From an uncultured Pelagibacteraceae bacterium (GTDB taxonomy: Bacteria; Pseudomonadota; Alphaproteobacteria; Pelagibacterales; Pelagibacteraceae): a DNA stretch of 64,000 nt. Below are positions 17,086 to 25,133 of this stretch, piece after piece. A program made the translations under genes and the position numbers. Location of the stretch: assembly GCA_902628275.1 (NCBI GenBank), contig CACOMI010000005.1, positions 1 through 64,000 of the forward strand. Reading direction: 5' to 3'. Position 1 is the first letter of the stretch; each line of letters opens with the position of its first letter. Under the pieces are notes generated by a model that was not told the DNA's origin, searched no databases, and worked only from the letters and a program-made list of their open reading frames with translations.

Positions 17086-17847
17086 TCAATTAAAAAATAG
17101 TTTATTAAAGTTATCTGTAGTTTTTTTTATAAGATCTTCTTTGGATATATTTTTAATTTCAGCTAATTTAGTGGCAGTAAAATCAATAAATGATGGTTCA
17201 TTTTTTTTTCCTCTTTTAGGAACGGGTGCTAAAAAAGGACTATCAGTCTCAATTAAGATTTTATCGATTGGAATAGATTTAAACGTATCTTGTAAATCCA
17301 ATGAGTTTTTAAAAGTAATGATACCACTTGCTGAAAAGAATGAATTTAAACTCATTAGTTTTTCCGAGAATTCTTTAGACCCAGTAAAACAATGCATCAA
17401 AATTTTAAGATTTTCTTTTTTATATTCATTTAAAATCTCAAAAGTTTCTTTTTCTGCATCTCTTGAATGAACAATTAATGGAATATTGGTTTTTATGGAT
17501 GCATCTATATGTTCTTTAAAACTTGCTATCTGCTTGTCTTTTTCGCTATTATTATAATAAAAATCTAACCCAGTTTCTCCAATTCCAATAATTTTTGAGT
17601 TTTCATTGAGACTTTCAATAATCTGCTTTGAAGTGATAATATCTGTAGAGCTTTCATGAGGATGAATGCCAATAGTACCATAGATCATTTCATCTTTATT
17701 AATTAAATCTTTTACTCTGGAAAAACTTTCAAACGAAGTTGAGATAGTTAATAATTTTTCTATACCAACTTCTTTTGATCTTTGTATTACATTAGCTAAA
17801 TCACTTAATAATGGTTCATGATCTAGATGGCAGTGTGAATCAATCAT
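17086..17847 (-). CDS. TatD-family metal-dependent hydrolase/DNase
   Basis: 253 residues, the normal TatD length. TIM-barrel metal ligands are visible: SHCHLD at residues 3-8, GIGETGLDFYY (Glu), IVHSRDAE (His), LMHCFTG (His) and LIETDSPFLAPVP (Asp). Members act as 3'-5' exonucleases or D-aminoacyl-tRNA deacylase-like enzymes. Located directly after metG with an 8-bp overlap, the typical alphaproteobacterial holB-metG-tatD order. Confidence 0.94.
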   Translation of the reverse strand: MIDSHCHLDHEPLLSDLANVIQRSKEVGIEKLLTISTSFESFSRVKDLINKDEMIYGTIGIHPHESSTDIITSKQIIESLNENSKIIGIGETGLDFYYNNSEKDKQIASFKEHIDASIKTNIPLIVHSRDAEKETFEILNEYKKENLKILMHCFTGSKEFSEKLMSLNSFFSASGIITFKNSLDLQDTFKSIPIDKILIETDSPFLAPVPKRGKKNEPSFIDFTATKLAEIKNISKEDLIKKTTDNFNKLFFN

Positions 17848-19381
17848 TGTTTTTCTCTATTTTTTTAAAAAGTATATCTATTTTATTAATATTATTACCT
17901 TTTGTTAAATACTCATTATTAGAAACTGTATCTAATTTTATATTTTTTTCTTCAATGTTAAAAATCTTTAATGCCTTTAAAGAAGATTCAGGAATAATTG
18001 GATATAGTAAAAAACTTATTTTTCTTACAATTTCTAAAGTAGTGTAAACAATAGTATTTAATCTTATTATATCGTCTTTCTTTTTCCATGGTTCTTGATC
18101 ATTAAAATATTTGTTAGCATCAAAAAGTGAATTTACAATATAATCAATGTAAAAATTAATATTTTGATTGTCAATTTGTGACCTAATATTATCTAAATTA
18201 TCTTTATACTTATTTAGTATCAATAAATCTTCATCACGAAATTTAACTTCTAATGGAATTTTTCCGTTACAATTTTTTATTACAAAAGCTGTTACACGCT
18301 GACATAAATTTCCATAATTGTTAGCTAAATCACTATTAATACAATCTTCTAGCCTTTCTTGAGATATATTTCCATCATTCCCAAAAGAAACTTCTTTAAT
18401 TAAGTAGTATCTTAAAGGATCTAGGCCATACTCTTTAATTATTTCAAGTGGATCAAGAATATTTCCTTTAGATTTAGACATTTTTTCTTCTCCTGATAAT
18501 ATCCATCCATGCCCATAAACTCTCTTTGGTAAATCAATTTTTGCTGCTAATAAAAAGGCAGGCCAATAAACAGCATGGAATCTAAGTATATCTTTGCCAA
18601 TTAAATGTATTGAGGCTGGCCAAAATTTTTTAAACAAATCATCATTTGTAACAGGATAGTTTAATGCGCTCAGATAATTTGTTAAAGCATCGAGCCAAAC
18701 ATATATAACGTGGTTTTTATTATTTGGAACAGGTATGCCCCATGAAAAACTTTTTCTACTAACAGAAAGATCTTTAAGACCACTTTTTACAAAATTAATA
18801 ACTTCATTTTTCCTAGATTGTGGAGCGATAAAATCTGGATTAGCTTCATAATAGTCTAATAAAGGTTTTTCCCACTTTGAAAGTCTAAAAAAATAAGATT
18901 CTTCTTCAATCCATTCAACGGCGGATTTTGATGATATAGCAATTTTTTTTCCGTCTAATTCCTCAATTTCTTCTTCGTTATAAAAGGCTTCATCTGATAC
19001 TGAATACCATCCAGAATAATTTGATAAGTATATATCATCGTTTTTCTCAAGTTTATTCCAAAGATGTTGAACTGTTTTTTTATGTCTAGCCTCTGTGGTT
19101 CTTATAAAATCAGTATTTGATAAATTCAAAGTATCTGAAAGTTCTCTAAAAGTTTGACTAATTTGATCACAAAATATTTGAGGCTCCTTTCCTGCTTTTT
19201 CTGCAGATCTTTGAATTTTTAAACCATGTTCGTCTGTACCTGTAAGAAAATGAACTTGATAATCATCAATTATTTTAAATCGTGCAAAAAAATCTGCAAT
19301 AATACTTGAATATGCATGACCCATGTGTGGCTTAGCTGATGGGTAATAAATAGGTGTGGTAATATAAAAAGTTTTATCCAT
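17840..19381 (-). CDS. metG: Methionyl-tRNA synthetase
   Basis: 513 residues. Class I synthetase: the HIGH-type motif is PSAKPHMGHAYS, and KMSKS is present in EEKMSKSKGN. TGTDEHGLKIQ is the usual methionine-site block. The connective peptide lacks the CxxC zinc knuckle of E. coli MetG (sequence SVSDEAFYNEEEIEE at that place), consistent with the zinc-free type found in Alphaproteobacteria. It has no C-terminal tRNA-binding (Trbp111) domain. It overlaps holB by 8 bp and tatD by 8 bp. Confidence 0.97.
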   Translation of the reverse strand: MDKTFYITTPIYYPSAKPHMGHAYSSIIADFFARFKIIDDYQVHFLTGTDEHGLKIQRSAEKAGKEPQIFCDQISQTFRELSDTLNLSNTDFIRTTEARHKKTVQHLWNKLEKNDDIYLSNYSGWYSVSDEAFYNEEEIEELDGKKIAISSKSAVEWIEEESYFFRLSKWEKPLLDYYEANPDFIAPQSRKNEVINFVKSGLKDLSVSRKSFSWGIPVPNNKNHVIYVWLDALTNYLSALNYPVTNDDLFKKFWPASIHLIGKDILRFHAVYWPAFLLAAKIDLPKRVYGHGWILSGEEKMSKSKGNILDPLEIIKEYGLDPLRYYLIKEVSFGNDGNISQERLEDCINSDLANNYGNLCQRVTAFVIKNCNGKIPLEVKFRDEDLLILNKYKDNLDNIRSQIDNQNINFYIDYIVNSLFDANKYFNDQEPWKKKDDIIRLNTIVYTTLEIVRKISFLLYPIIPESSLKALKIFNIEEKNIKLDTVSNNEYLTKGNNINKIDILFKKIEKNND

Positions 19382-20303
19382 TTAGTATTTTATCCTCAAA
19401 TTCCATAAACAATGTTTCCTCATCTAAATTATAAATTCTAGTATTATTAATTTTTTCTAAAAAATAATGGTATGACTTTAGTAAACTAATATTTTCAATA
19501 GATATATTGTTTCTAAAATAAAGTTCAATAAAAGAATATATGATTTCAATGATTGATTTATCTTTTTTATAAATTTTATTTTTAATAATGGTTGTTAAAG
19601 TTGTATTTAAATCAAAATTAACAAAATCTAAGTCATATTCTACAGATAACTTAATTAGGTTAAATAATTTTCCAGGAGTGGCATAATAATCAAATAACTT
19701 ATTATTTATAATAGTATTTATGTCATTGTTTAGTAGTTTATTAACAATTCTAATAGACTGATCTTTTGTTAAAAAAACTTTAAAATATAAACATCTGGAT
19801 TTAAGAGTTGGAAGCACTCTTTTATTGTTATTAATTAAAATAAAATTTATTTTTTCATTAGGTTCTTCTAAAATTTTTAACAAAGCATTAATAGAATTTA
19901 AGTTTAATAATTCAATATTATCAATTAAAACAAATCTTTTTTTATTATTAAATGAGGATTTGTTTAGATTTATTATTAATTCCCTAATTTGATTTATATC
20001 AATATTTTTCTTTTCTACTAAGGCATCAATCAAATAAAAATTTGAGTTAGATTTATTTAGTATAAGTTTATATGACTTGTTATCTGGATTAATTTTATTA
20101 TTTTCATAATCGTAGGGATGCTCTTCATTTGCCGACAATACAAAATTAATTAAATGATATGCTAATGTTGATTTTCCAATACCTTTTTCACCGGATAAAA
20201 GAATTTTATTAGGCAAAGTATCGTTTTTAGATAATTTATATAATTGATTAAAAATTTCTTTATGCTCAAATAAATTTATTTGAGTTTGGGGATTTAAATT
20301 CAT
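19374..20303 (-). CDS. holB: DNA polymerase III subunit delta'
   Basis: 309 residues; part of the clamp-loader. An AAA+ Walker A (SGEKGIGKSTLAYH, residues about 38-51) and the sensor/arginine region LLKILEEPNEKINFILI followed by TLKSRC are seen. The zinc-module cysteines of E. coli delta' are not present. The retained P-loop lysine is normal in many alphaproteobacterial delta' proteins. The gene is in the order tmk-holB-metG, which supports the assignment; it overlaps tmk by 4 bp. Confidence 0.9.
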   Translation of the reverse strand: MNLNPQTQINLFEHKEIFNQLYKLSKNDTLPNKILLSGEKGIGKSTLAYHLINFVLSANEEHPYDYENNKINPDNKSYKLILNKSNSNFYLIDALVEKKNIDINQIRELIINLNKSSFNNKKRFVLIDNIELLNLNSINALLKILEEPNEKINFILINNNKRVLPTLKSRCLYFKVFLTKDQSIRIVNKLLNNDINTIINNKLFDYYATPGKLFNLIKLSVEYDLDFVNFDLNTTLTTIIKNKIYKKDKSIIEIIYSFIELYFRNNISIENISLLKSYHYFLEKINNTRIYNLDEETLFMEFEDKILNG

Positions 20304-20914
20304 TTAATTAATTTTTTAATTTGATTTATTATTAAATCTTCATTTTTTTTTATATCTAAATTAGAATCAATTATTTTGTATGATTTTTTATTCGATTTAG
20401 CTAATTTTAAAAAACCTTTTTGAACTTTATTATAAAAATTCATATCAAACTGATCATATCTATTTAAAGATTTTCTATTTTTTAATCTTTGAAATAGATT
20501 TTTTCTATTTACAACATTTAGAAAAGTAAAGTTGACTTTAATATTTTTTAATAGAAATTTATTTATGATGTTTATAATTTTTAAATCAACACTCATACCA
20601 TAATGTTGATATGCAATCGTTGAGTCTATAAATCTATCAATCAAAATAATTTTTTTTTTGTATGATTTTTTTATAAGATTTAAGTTTTCACTACGAGCTG
20701 CTAAATATAAAAGTAAATCAGTATTTATATTAAAATTAGATTTTTTATTTAAAATTAATCTTCTTATTTTTTCTGCATTAAGACTTCCCCCTGGCTCTCT
20801 TATCTTTATATAATTAATTTTCTTTCTATCTAAATATTTAGATACTTTATTTATATGATGACTTTTGCCACTACCCTCTATACCCTCAAAAACAATGATG
20901 GGTTTTTTAGACAT
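20300..20914 (-). CDS. tmk: Thymidylate kinase
   Basis: 204 residues; phosphorylates dTMP to dTDP. P-loop FEGIEGSGKSHH near the N-terminus, the REPGGS motif that binds dTMP, and DRFIDSTIAYQHYG (the DR(F/Y) motif) are present. The lid region has RLKNRKSLNRYDQFD. ATG 20914 is preferred over an in-frame GTG one codon upstream. The start overlaps the end of the dacC gene by 8 bp. Confidence 0.95.
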   Translation of the reverse strand: MSKKPIIVFEGIEGSGKSHHINKVSKYLDRKKINYIKIREPGGSLNAEKIRRLILNKKSNFNINTDLLLYLAARSENLNLIKKSYKKKIILIDRFIDSTIAYQHYGMSVDLKIINIINKFLLKNIKVNFTFLNVVNRKNLFQRLKNRKSLNRYDQFDMNFYNKVQKGFLKLAKSNKKSYKIIDSNLDIKKNEDLIINQIKKLIK

Positions 20915-22058
20915 CACCCCAAATTAAATAATTTATTGATTTTATTAATCTTGTAAAAAAATTGACTTTTTTAATTTCTTTCGATGAAAGTAAATCATAC
21001 TCACCAACAAGTTCTTGATCATAAACAACTCTTAAAGTGGCTATTTTTTGATCTTTTTCAATTGGTGCTTCGACTGGTCCATCATACTTAACAACAATTT
21101 TTAAAAGTTTTTTTTTTGCTTTTTTGATTGTTTTATAAATATCTTCTTTTGTATATGCTTCCACACTATTCTCTTTCCCTAACCAGATATCAATTTTGTG
21201 TAAAGGTTTATAGGCTTTAGCTATTTCGACAAGATCATAGTTAGTAAGACCAAATGTAAGTAATTTTGTGCTCTCTTTAGATCTAGCATTTTTGGAATTA
21301 AACCCGCTTCCAACAGCAATTAATCTTCTGCCATTTCTATCTATTGATGATGCCAAAGAATATTTTTCTACAGCTAAATAACCAGTTTTTATTCCATCTG
21401 CTCCAAGATTTTTATAAAGCAAAGGATTTCTATTTCCTTGTGTTATAGGATCACCACCTGTTCTATCCCACGTAAATTCTTTTTCAGCAAACATTTTGTA
21501 AAATTCAGGATGTTCTTTAATTAAATATCTAGACATTTTTAAAATATCTCTAACAGTTGAGTAATTGTCGGGGTCATTTATTCCTGATGAATTAGAAAAG
21601 TTTGTATTATCCATACCTAATTCTTTTGCTTTAGTAGTCATTAAAATAGCAAATTCTTCTTCGGTACCCGCTATACCTTCAGCCAATGCAATACATGCAT
21701 CATTACCAGAAGCAACAATAATGCCTCTTAATAAATTTTCTACAGATACTTGATCACCTACCATTATAAACATCGACGAATATCCAGATGTAGATAATCT
21801 CCAAGCTCTCTCTGATATTATAAATTTTTCATCCAAACTAAGATCGCCCGATTTTATTAAATCAAAAGCAATAATTGCTGTCATTATTTTTGTCATAGAA
21901 GCTGGATAAATTGAAATATCTGAATCTTTTTCATATAGAATTTCTCCAGAATGATAATCTTGTAATATTGCAGTTCTTGCCTTTACATCAAAATTAGCTT
22001 TTGAAACATTTACTAATGAAAAACAAAAAAAAATTACAATTAATAATATTCTAAACAT
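20907..22058 (-). CDS. dacC: D-alanyl-D-alanine carboxypeptidase (PBP5/6-like)
   Basis: 383 residues. Periplasmic, membrane-anchored low-molecular-weight PBP that trims pentapeptide stems of peptidoglycan. Signal peptide at about 1-21; active-site SxxK in YPASMTKIMTA, SxN in ASGNDAC, KTG in GIKTGYLAVEK. A C-terminal PBP5 domain of about 90 residues follows, and a final amphipathic segment (FTRLIKSINYLIWGDV) is the likely membrane anchor. It overlaps the SPOR-domain lipoprotein gene by 8 bp. Confidence 0.95.
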   Translation of the reverse strand: MFRILLIVIFFCFSLVNVSKANFDVKARTAILQDYHSGEILYEKDSDISIYPASMTKIMTAIIAFDLIKSGDLSLDEKFIISERAWRLSTSGYSSMFIMVGDQVSVENLLRGIIVASGNDACIALAEGIAGTEEEFAILMTTKAKELGMDNTNFSNSSGINDPDNYSTVRDILKMSRYLIKEHPEFYKMFAEKEFTWDRTGGDPITQGNRNPLLYKNLGADGIKTGYLAVEKYSLASSIDRNGRRLIAVGSGFNSKNARSKESTKLLTFGLTNYDLVEIAKAYKPLHKIDIWLGKENSVEAYTKEDIYKTIKKAKKKLLKIVVKYDGPVEAPIEKDQKIATLRVVYDQELVGEYDLLSSKEIKKVNFFTRLIKSINYLIWGDV

Positions 22059-22812
22059 CTTTTAATATCTCTATATTTTCAAAATTTAATACTTTGATTT
22101 CATTAAATGATTTTTCCAGTTTTTTTATATCATGAAATGGGCCCAATAATACCCTATATTTAGTTTTAGATAATTTCTTAATTGCAGATTTTTTTATATT
22201 TGTCTCATCTTTTATTCTATCAACCATATTTTCTGCGGAGTCTCTGTAATAAAAATCTGCAATCTTTATTGAATATAAAAATTTATGTTTTTTTATTTTG
22301 ACTTCTTTATCTTTTTCTTTACCAAGATTATCTATTATAATTCCGTCAACAGGAGCTTTTTCGGCTACACTTTTCTCTTCATCAAAAGTCTTTGCTTTTT
22401 TAGCTACAAATGTTGAACTTTTTGAGATTAAAACAAGATCTATATAAGGCTCTTTAGGGTCAAGTGATAATTCCTCAGCAATTCGTTGTGTAATTACAGA
22501 GTTGTAAAAAGATGAGAATGTAACATTATTAGAGATTACTTCTGCTATAATTGACTTATCGTTAACTGGATTGGTAATTTTAACAAATGAATTTTTTTTA
22601 ATTTTATTATGGAAAATTAAAAGAGATCTATTGTCAATTTTTTTAGATATTTTTTTTTCTTTTTTTAATTCATCATTATAAATTAAAGCAAATCCAGTAT
22701 TACTATACTTTTGATCACTAATATAGACTAAGGATTTATTATTTTGATCAAATTGGTTACATGCAGATAAAAAAATTATAGAAATAATTAATATGAATTT
22801 TTTAAAGTTCAT
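22051..22812 (-). CDS. rlpA: RlpA-like lipoprotein with C-terminal SPOR domain
   Basis: 253 residues. Lipoprotein signal with lipobox FLSAC (Cys18). Residues about 35-110 match the RlpA double-psi barrel: FHNKIKKNSFVKITN aligns with the RlpA segment carrying the catalytic His (here H68). The catalytic Asp of the INDRGP motif is Asn95 here (ISNNVTF), and the Gly-Pro is lost. A SPOR domain (about 172-250: YSIKIADFYYRDSAENMVDRI ... RVLLGPF) should target it to denuded septal peptidoglycan. It probably binds the septum without RlpA glycosidase activity. Order mltB-rlpA-dacC supports the call. Confidence 0.75.
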   Translation of the reverse strand: MNFKKFILIISIIFLSACNQFDQNNKSLVYISDQKYSNTGFALIYNDELKKEKKISKKIDNRSLLIFHNKIKKNSFVKITNPVNDKSIIAEVISNNVTFSSFYNSVITQRIAEELSLDPKEPYIDLVLISKSSTFVAKKAKTFDEEKSVAEKAPVDGIIIDNLGKEKDKEVKIKKHKFLYSIKIADFYYRDSAENMVDRIKDETNIKKSAIKKLSKTKYRVLLGPFHDIKKLEKSFNEIKVLNFENIEILKDV

Positions 22813-23803
22813 TTTTAAATTTATCTTTTAATGTACAAACAGCTAAAGCAAATCGCAATGACCTATTCCATTTTAATATAATCTCATAGTTATCAAAAAC
22901 TATATAAGCAGGATTTAAGGTTTCGGCATCAGGTATAATATCTTTATCTGGGGTTACAATTGCTACCTTGAAAGAATTGTACTTCTTATCTATTTTATCA
23001 TTATTTTTAATATATTTTCTAAAATATTTTAATTTTTTTTTATCATGAAGTTTTTTAGCAGAAATGTTTAGATATTTACTTGGTATATTGTCTGATAAAT
23101 CAATTCTATAAAAACAAGGATTCTCACTTTTCCAACCTATTTGATTTAAATAGTTTGATGCTGAAGCATAAGCATCATTATTATTTTTTAAATCTATGTA
23201 CCCGTTACCGTCATGGTCAATTGCATAATTTTTCATCGTTGATGGCATAAATTGAAAAAAACCAAAAGCACCAGCCCAAGATCCATATAATGTTTTATAA
23301 TCTATTTGTTCATTTTCTATTAATCGCAAAAGTATTAATAATTCATTTGTAAAAAATTCTGATCTTCTTTTGTCAAAACTTAAAGTAGCTAATGAGGATA
23401 AAATATCCATTTTACCGACATAGGTTCCAAAATTAGTCTCTATGCCCATTAAAGCTAATAATAACTCTCTATCTATACTGAATTCGTTTTCAACAGCATC
23501 TATTAACTTTGAATTTTTTTCATAGAATTTTTTTCCTATGGAAATTTTTTTTGAAGATGTTCTTTTTGAAATATAAGTTTTAGTATCCTCATAAAATTCA
23601 GGTTGATATCTGTCATATTTTATAACATCTGATAAAAATTTAGTATTAGACATAACTCTATCAAATGTTTTTTCCGAAATTTCATTTTGTAAAGCTATTT
23701 TTTTAAAATTTGTTTTCCAGTTTTCAAATTCTTTATCGATATCAGCAAATGAGTAATTAATAGAAATAAAAATAAAAAATAAAAAAAAATTAATTAGTTT
23801 CAT
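22802..23803 (-). CDS. Lytic murein transglycosylase, MltB family
   Basis: 333 residues with a signal peptide (about 1-20). Cleaves the MurNAc-GlcNAc bond of peptidoglycan to 1,6-anhydro products. The catalytic Glu is in LMGIETNFGTYVG, and SWAGAFGFFQFMPST and the DHDGNGYIDL metal-like loop are classic for the MltB fold. No C-terminal peptidoglycan-binding domain follows. It overlaps rlpA by 11 bp and the RarD gene by 14 bp. Confidence 0.93.
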   Translation of the reverse strand: MKLINFFLFFIFISINYSFADIDKEFENWKTNFKKIALQNEISEKTFDRVMSNTKFLSDVIKYDRYQPEFYEDTKTYISKRTSSKKISIGKKFYEKNSKLIDAVENEFSIDRELLLALMGIETNFGTYVGKMDILSSLATLSFDKRRSEFFTNELLILLRLIENEQIDYKTLYGSWAGAFGFFQFMPSTMKNYAIDHDGNGYIDLKNNNDAYASASNYLNQIGWKSENPCFYRIDLSDNIPSKYLNISAKKLHDKKKLKYFRKYIKNNDKIDKKYNSFKVAIVTPDKDIIPDAETLNPAYIVFDNYEIILKWNRSLRFALAVCTLKDKFKNEL

Positions 23804-24668
23804 GTAAATCCTTCAAATATATAATTACAGCAATCCAAATAAAAATAAAACTAACTAATTTTGTGATTGAAAAAGGCTCGTTGTAATAAAAATAACCTAA
23901 TAAAAACTGAAATGTAGGAGTTATATAAAATATCATGCCAGCAGGTCCTAAACCACAGAGCTCGACTCCCCTTACATATAAAAATAACGGTATAACGGTC
24001 ATAGGTCCAGCAAGATAAATAAATAGCATTAACGATGGATCAGATAATTGAAAATCATTATATCCTTTGCTTGCTATCAAATAAAAAGCTAACAATGCAA
24101 ATGGTAATATAAATAAACTCTCTATGAGCAGGCCTACATCAGTATCAACATTAATTTTTTTTCTAACTAGATTGTAAAACCCCCAACTTAAAGCAACAAT
24201 TAAACCAACCCAAGGTAATGATTTAATACTTATAATTAGTAAAAAAAGGATTGATAAAATAACTAACAGAATTGAAAAGACTCTTTTTTTGTTAAGTTTC
24301 TCTTTAAAAAAAAAATAACCGAGCATTACGCTTAAAATAGGCATAATAAAATACCCAAAACTTGCATCTATAATTTTATTTGTAGCTATAGCATATATCC
24401 ATACACCCCAATTTATAAAAATTAAAAAACCTGAGATGAATAAATAAAATAAATTCGATTTATTTTTTACAATTTTAAAAAAAATACTCCATTTAGAGAA
24501 AAAAAAAGTAGTAAGTATTAAAGTGAAGGCTGTCCATAAACATCTATGAACTACTAATTCAATATGCCCAATATAAGCAATATATTTAAAATAAATTACG
24601 CCAAAAAATCCCCACCAAAAAGATCCAAACCCAGCAAGTAATAAGCCTTTATTAAATTCTTTATTCAT
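23790..24668 (-). CDS. rarD: RarD-type EamA transporter
   Basis: 292 residues, ten hydrophobic segments. The start NKGLLLAGFGSFWWGFFGVIY, the HIELVVHRCLW loop and the late WIAVIIYLKD fit RarD (chloramphenicol-sensitive protein family) within the DMT superfamily. Substrate unknown. ATG 24668 is preferred; an in-frame TTG at 24689 would add seven residues without support. The 86 bp from here to tRNA-Ser show nothing else. Confidence 0.85.
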   Translation of the reverse strand: MNKEFNKGLLLAGFGSFWWGFFGVIYFKYIAYIGHIELVVHRCLWTAFTLILTTFFFSKWSIFFKIVKNKSNLFYLFISGFLIFINWGVWIYAIATNKIIDASFGYFIMPILSVMLGYFFFKEKLNKKRVFSILLVILSILFLLIISIKSLPWVGLIVALSWGFYNLVRKKINVDTDVGLLIESLFILPFALLAFYLIASKGYNDFQLSDPSLMLFIYLAGPMTVIPLFLYVRGVELCGLGPAGMIFYITPTFQFLLGYFYYNEPFSITKLVSFIFIWIAVIIYLKDLHETN

Positions 24669-24754
24669 AGGAAACCATGATGCTAGCAATTTATAAGTTT
24701 ATTAGACTATTTTATGGTTGAATTAAATAATTATAATTATAAAACCTTGCTCAC

Positions 24755-24844
24755 GGAGAGATGGCTGAGCGGTTGAAAGCACCGGTCTTGAAAACCGGCA
24801 AAGGGGCAACTCTTTCCTGGGTTCGAATCCCAGTCTCTCCGCCA
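24755..24844 (+). tRNA. tRNA-Ser (UGA)
   Basis: 90 nt including encoded CCA, with the long variable arm of a type II tRNA. Acceptor GGAGAGA/TCTCTCC, anticodon loop in CCGGTCTTGAAAACCGG with TGA, T-loop TTCGAAT. Its CCA end (24844) directly abuts the stop codon of the convergent sdhE gene (24845). Confidence 0.97.
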
Positions 24845-25108
24845 TTATTTTTGTAAATAATCAAAATTTTTATATAAAAAATTTATATTATTATTTTCAA
24901 ATTCAAAATCGGTTTTGAAACCATTGTAAAAATTATACAAATTAGTATCATCGATATTTAGCAGTTTTTCTAAATCAAGAAGATCGTTTTCACTTAATTT
25001 ATTAATATATTTTTTTGTAAATGAGCTCAAAAGATTATCCATTTCTTTCGTGCCTCTATAATTAGAACGGTAAATAATTTTTTTTTTCAATTCATCTATA
25101 TTGATCAT
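24845..25108 (-). CDS. sdhE: FAD assembly factor SdhE
   Basis: 87 residues. SdhE/SDHAF2 helps insert FAD covalently into succinate dehydrogenase. The diagnostic RGxxE motif is present as R18-G19...E22 in YRSNYRGTKEMD, followed by LSENDLLDLEKLLNIDDTN, the usual five-helix pattern. It is divergent from recG with 25 bp between start codons, so its promoter must lie within or next to the recG 5' end. Its stop abuts tRNA-Ser. Confidence 0.92.
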   Translation of the reverse strand: MINIDELKKKIIYRSNYRGTKEMDNLLSSFTKKYINKLSENDLLDLEKLLNIDDTNLYNFYNGFKTDFEFENNNINFLYKNFDYLQK

Positions 25109-25133
25109 AATAATTAGAATATATTAGTTGTTA

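Noticed and set aside
17840-19381. Missing zinc knuckle in MetG as an oddity
   Set aside because: Zinc-free MetG of this length is usual in Alphaproteobacteria.
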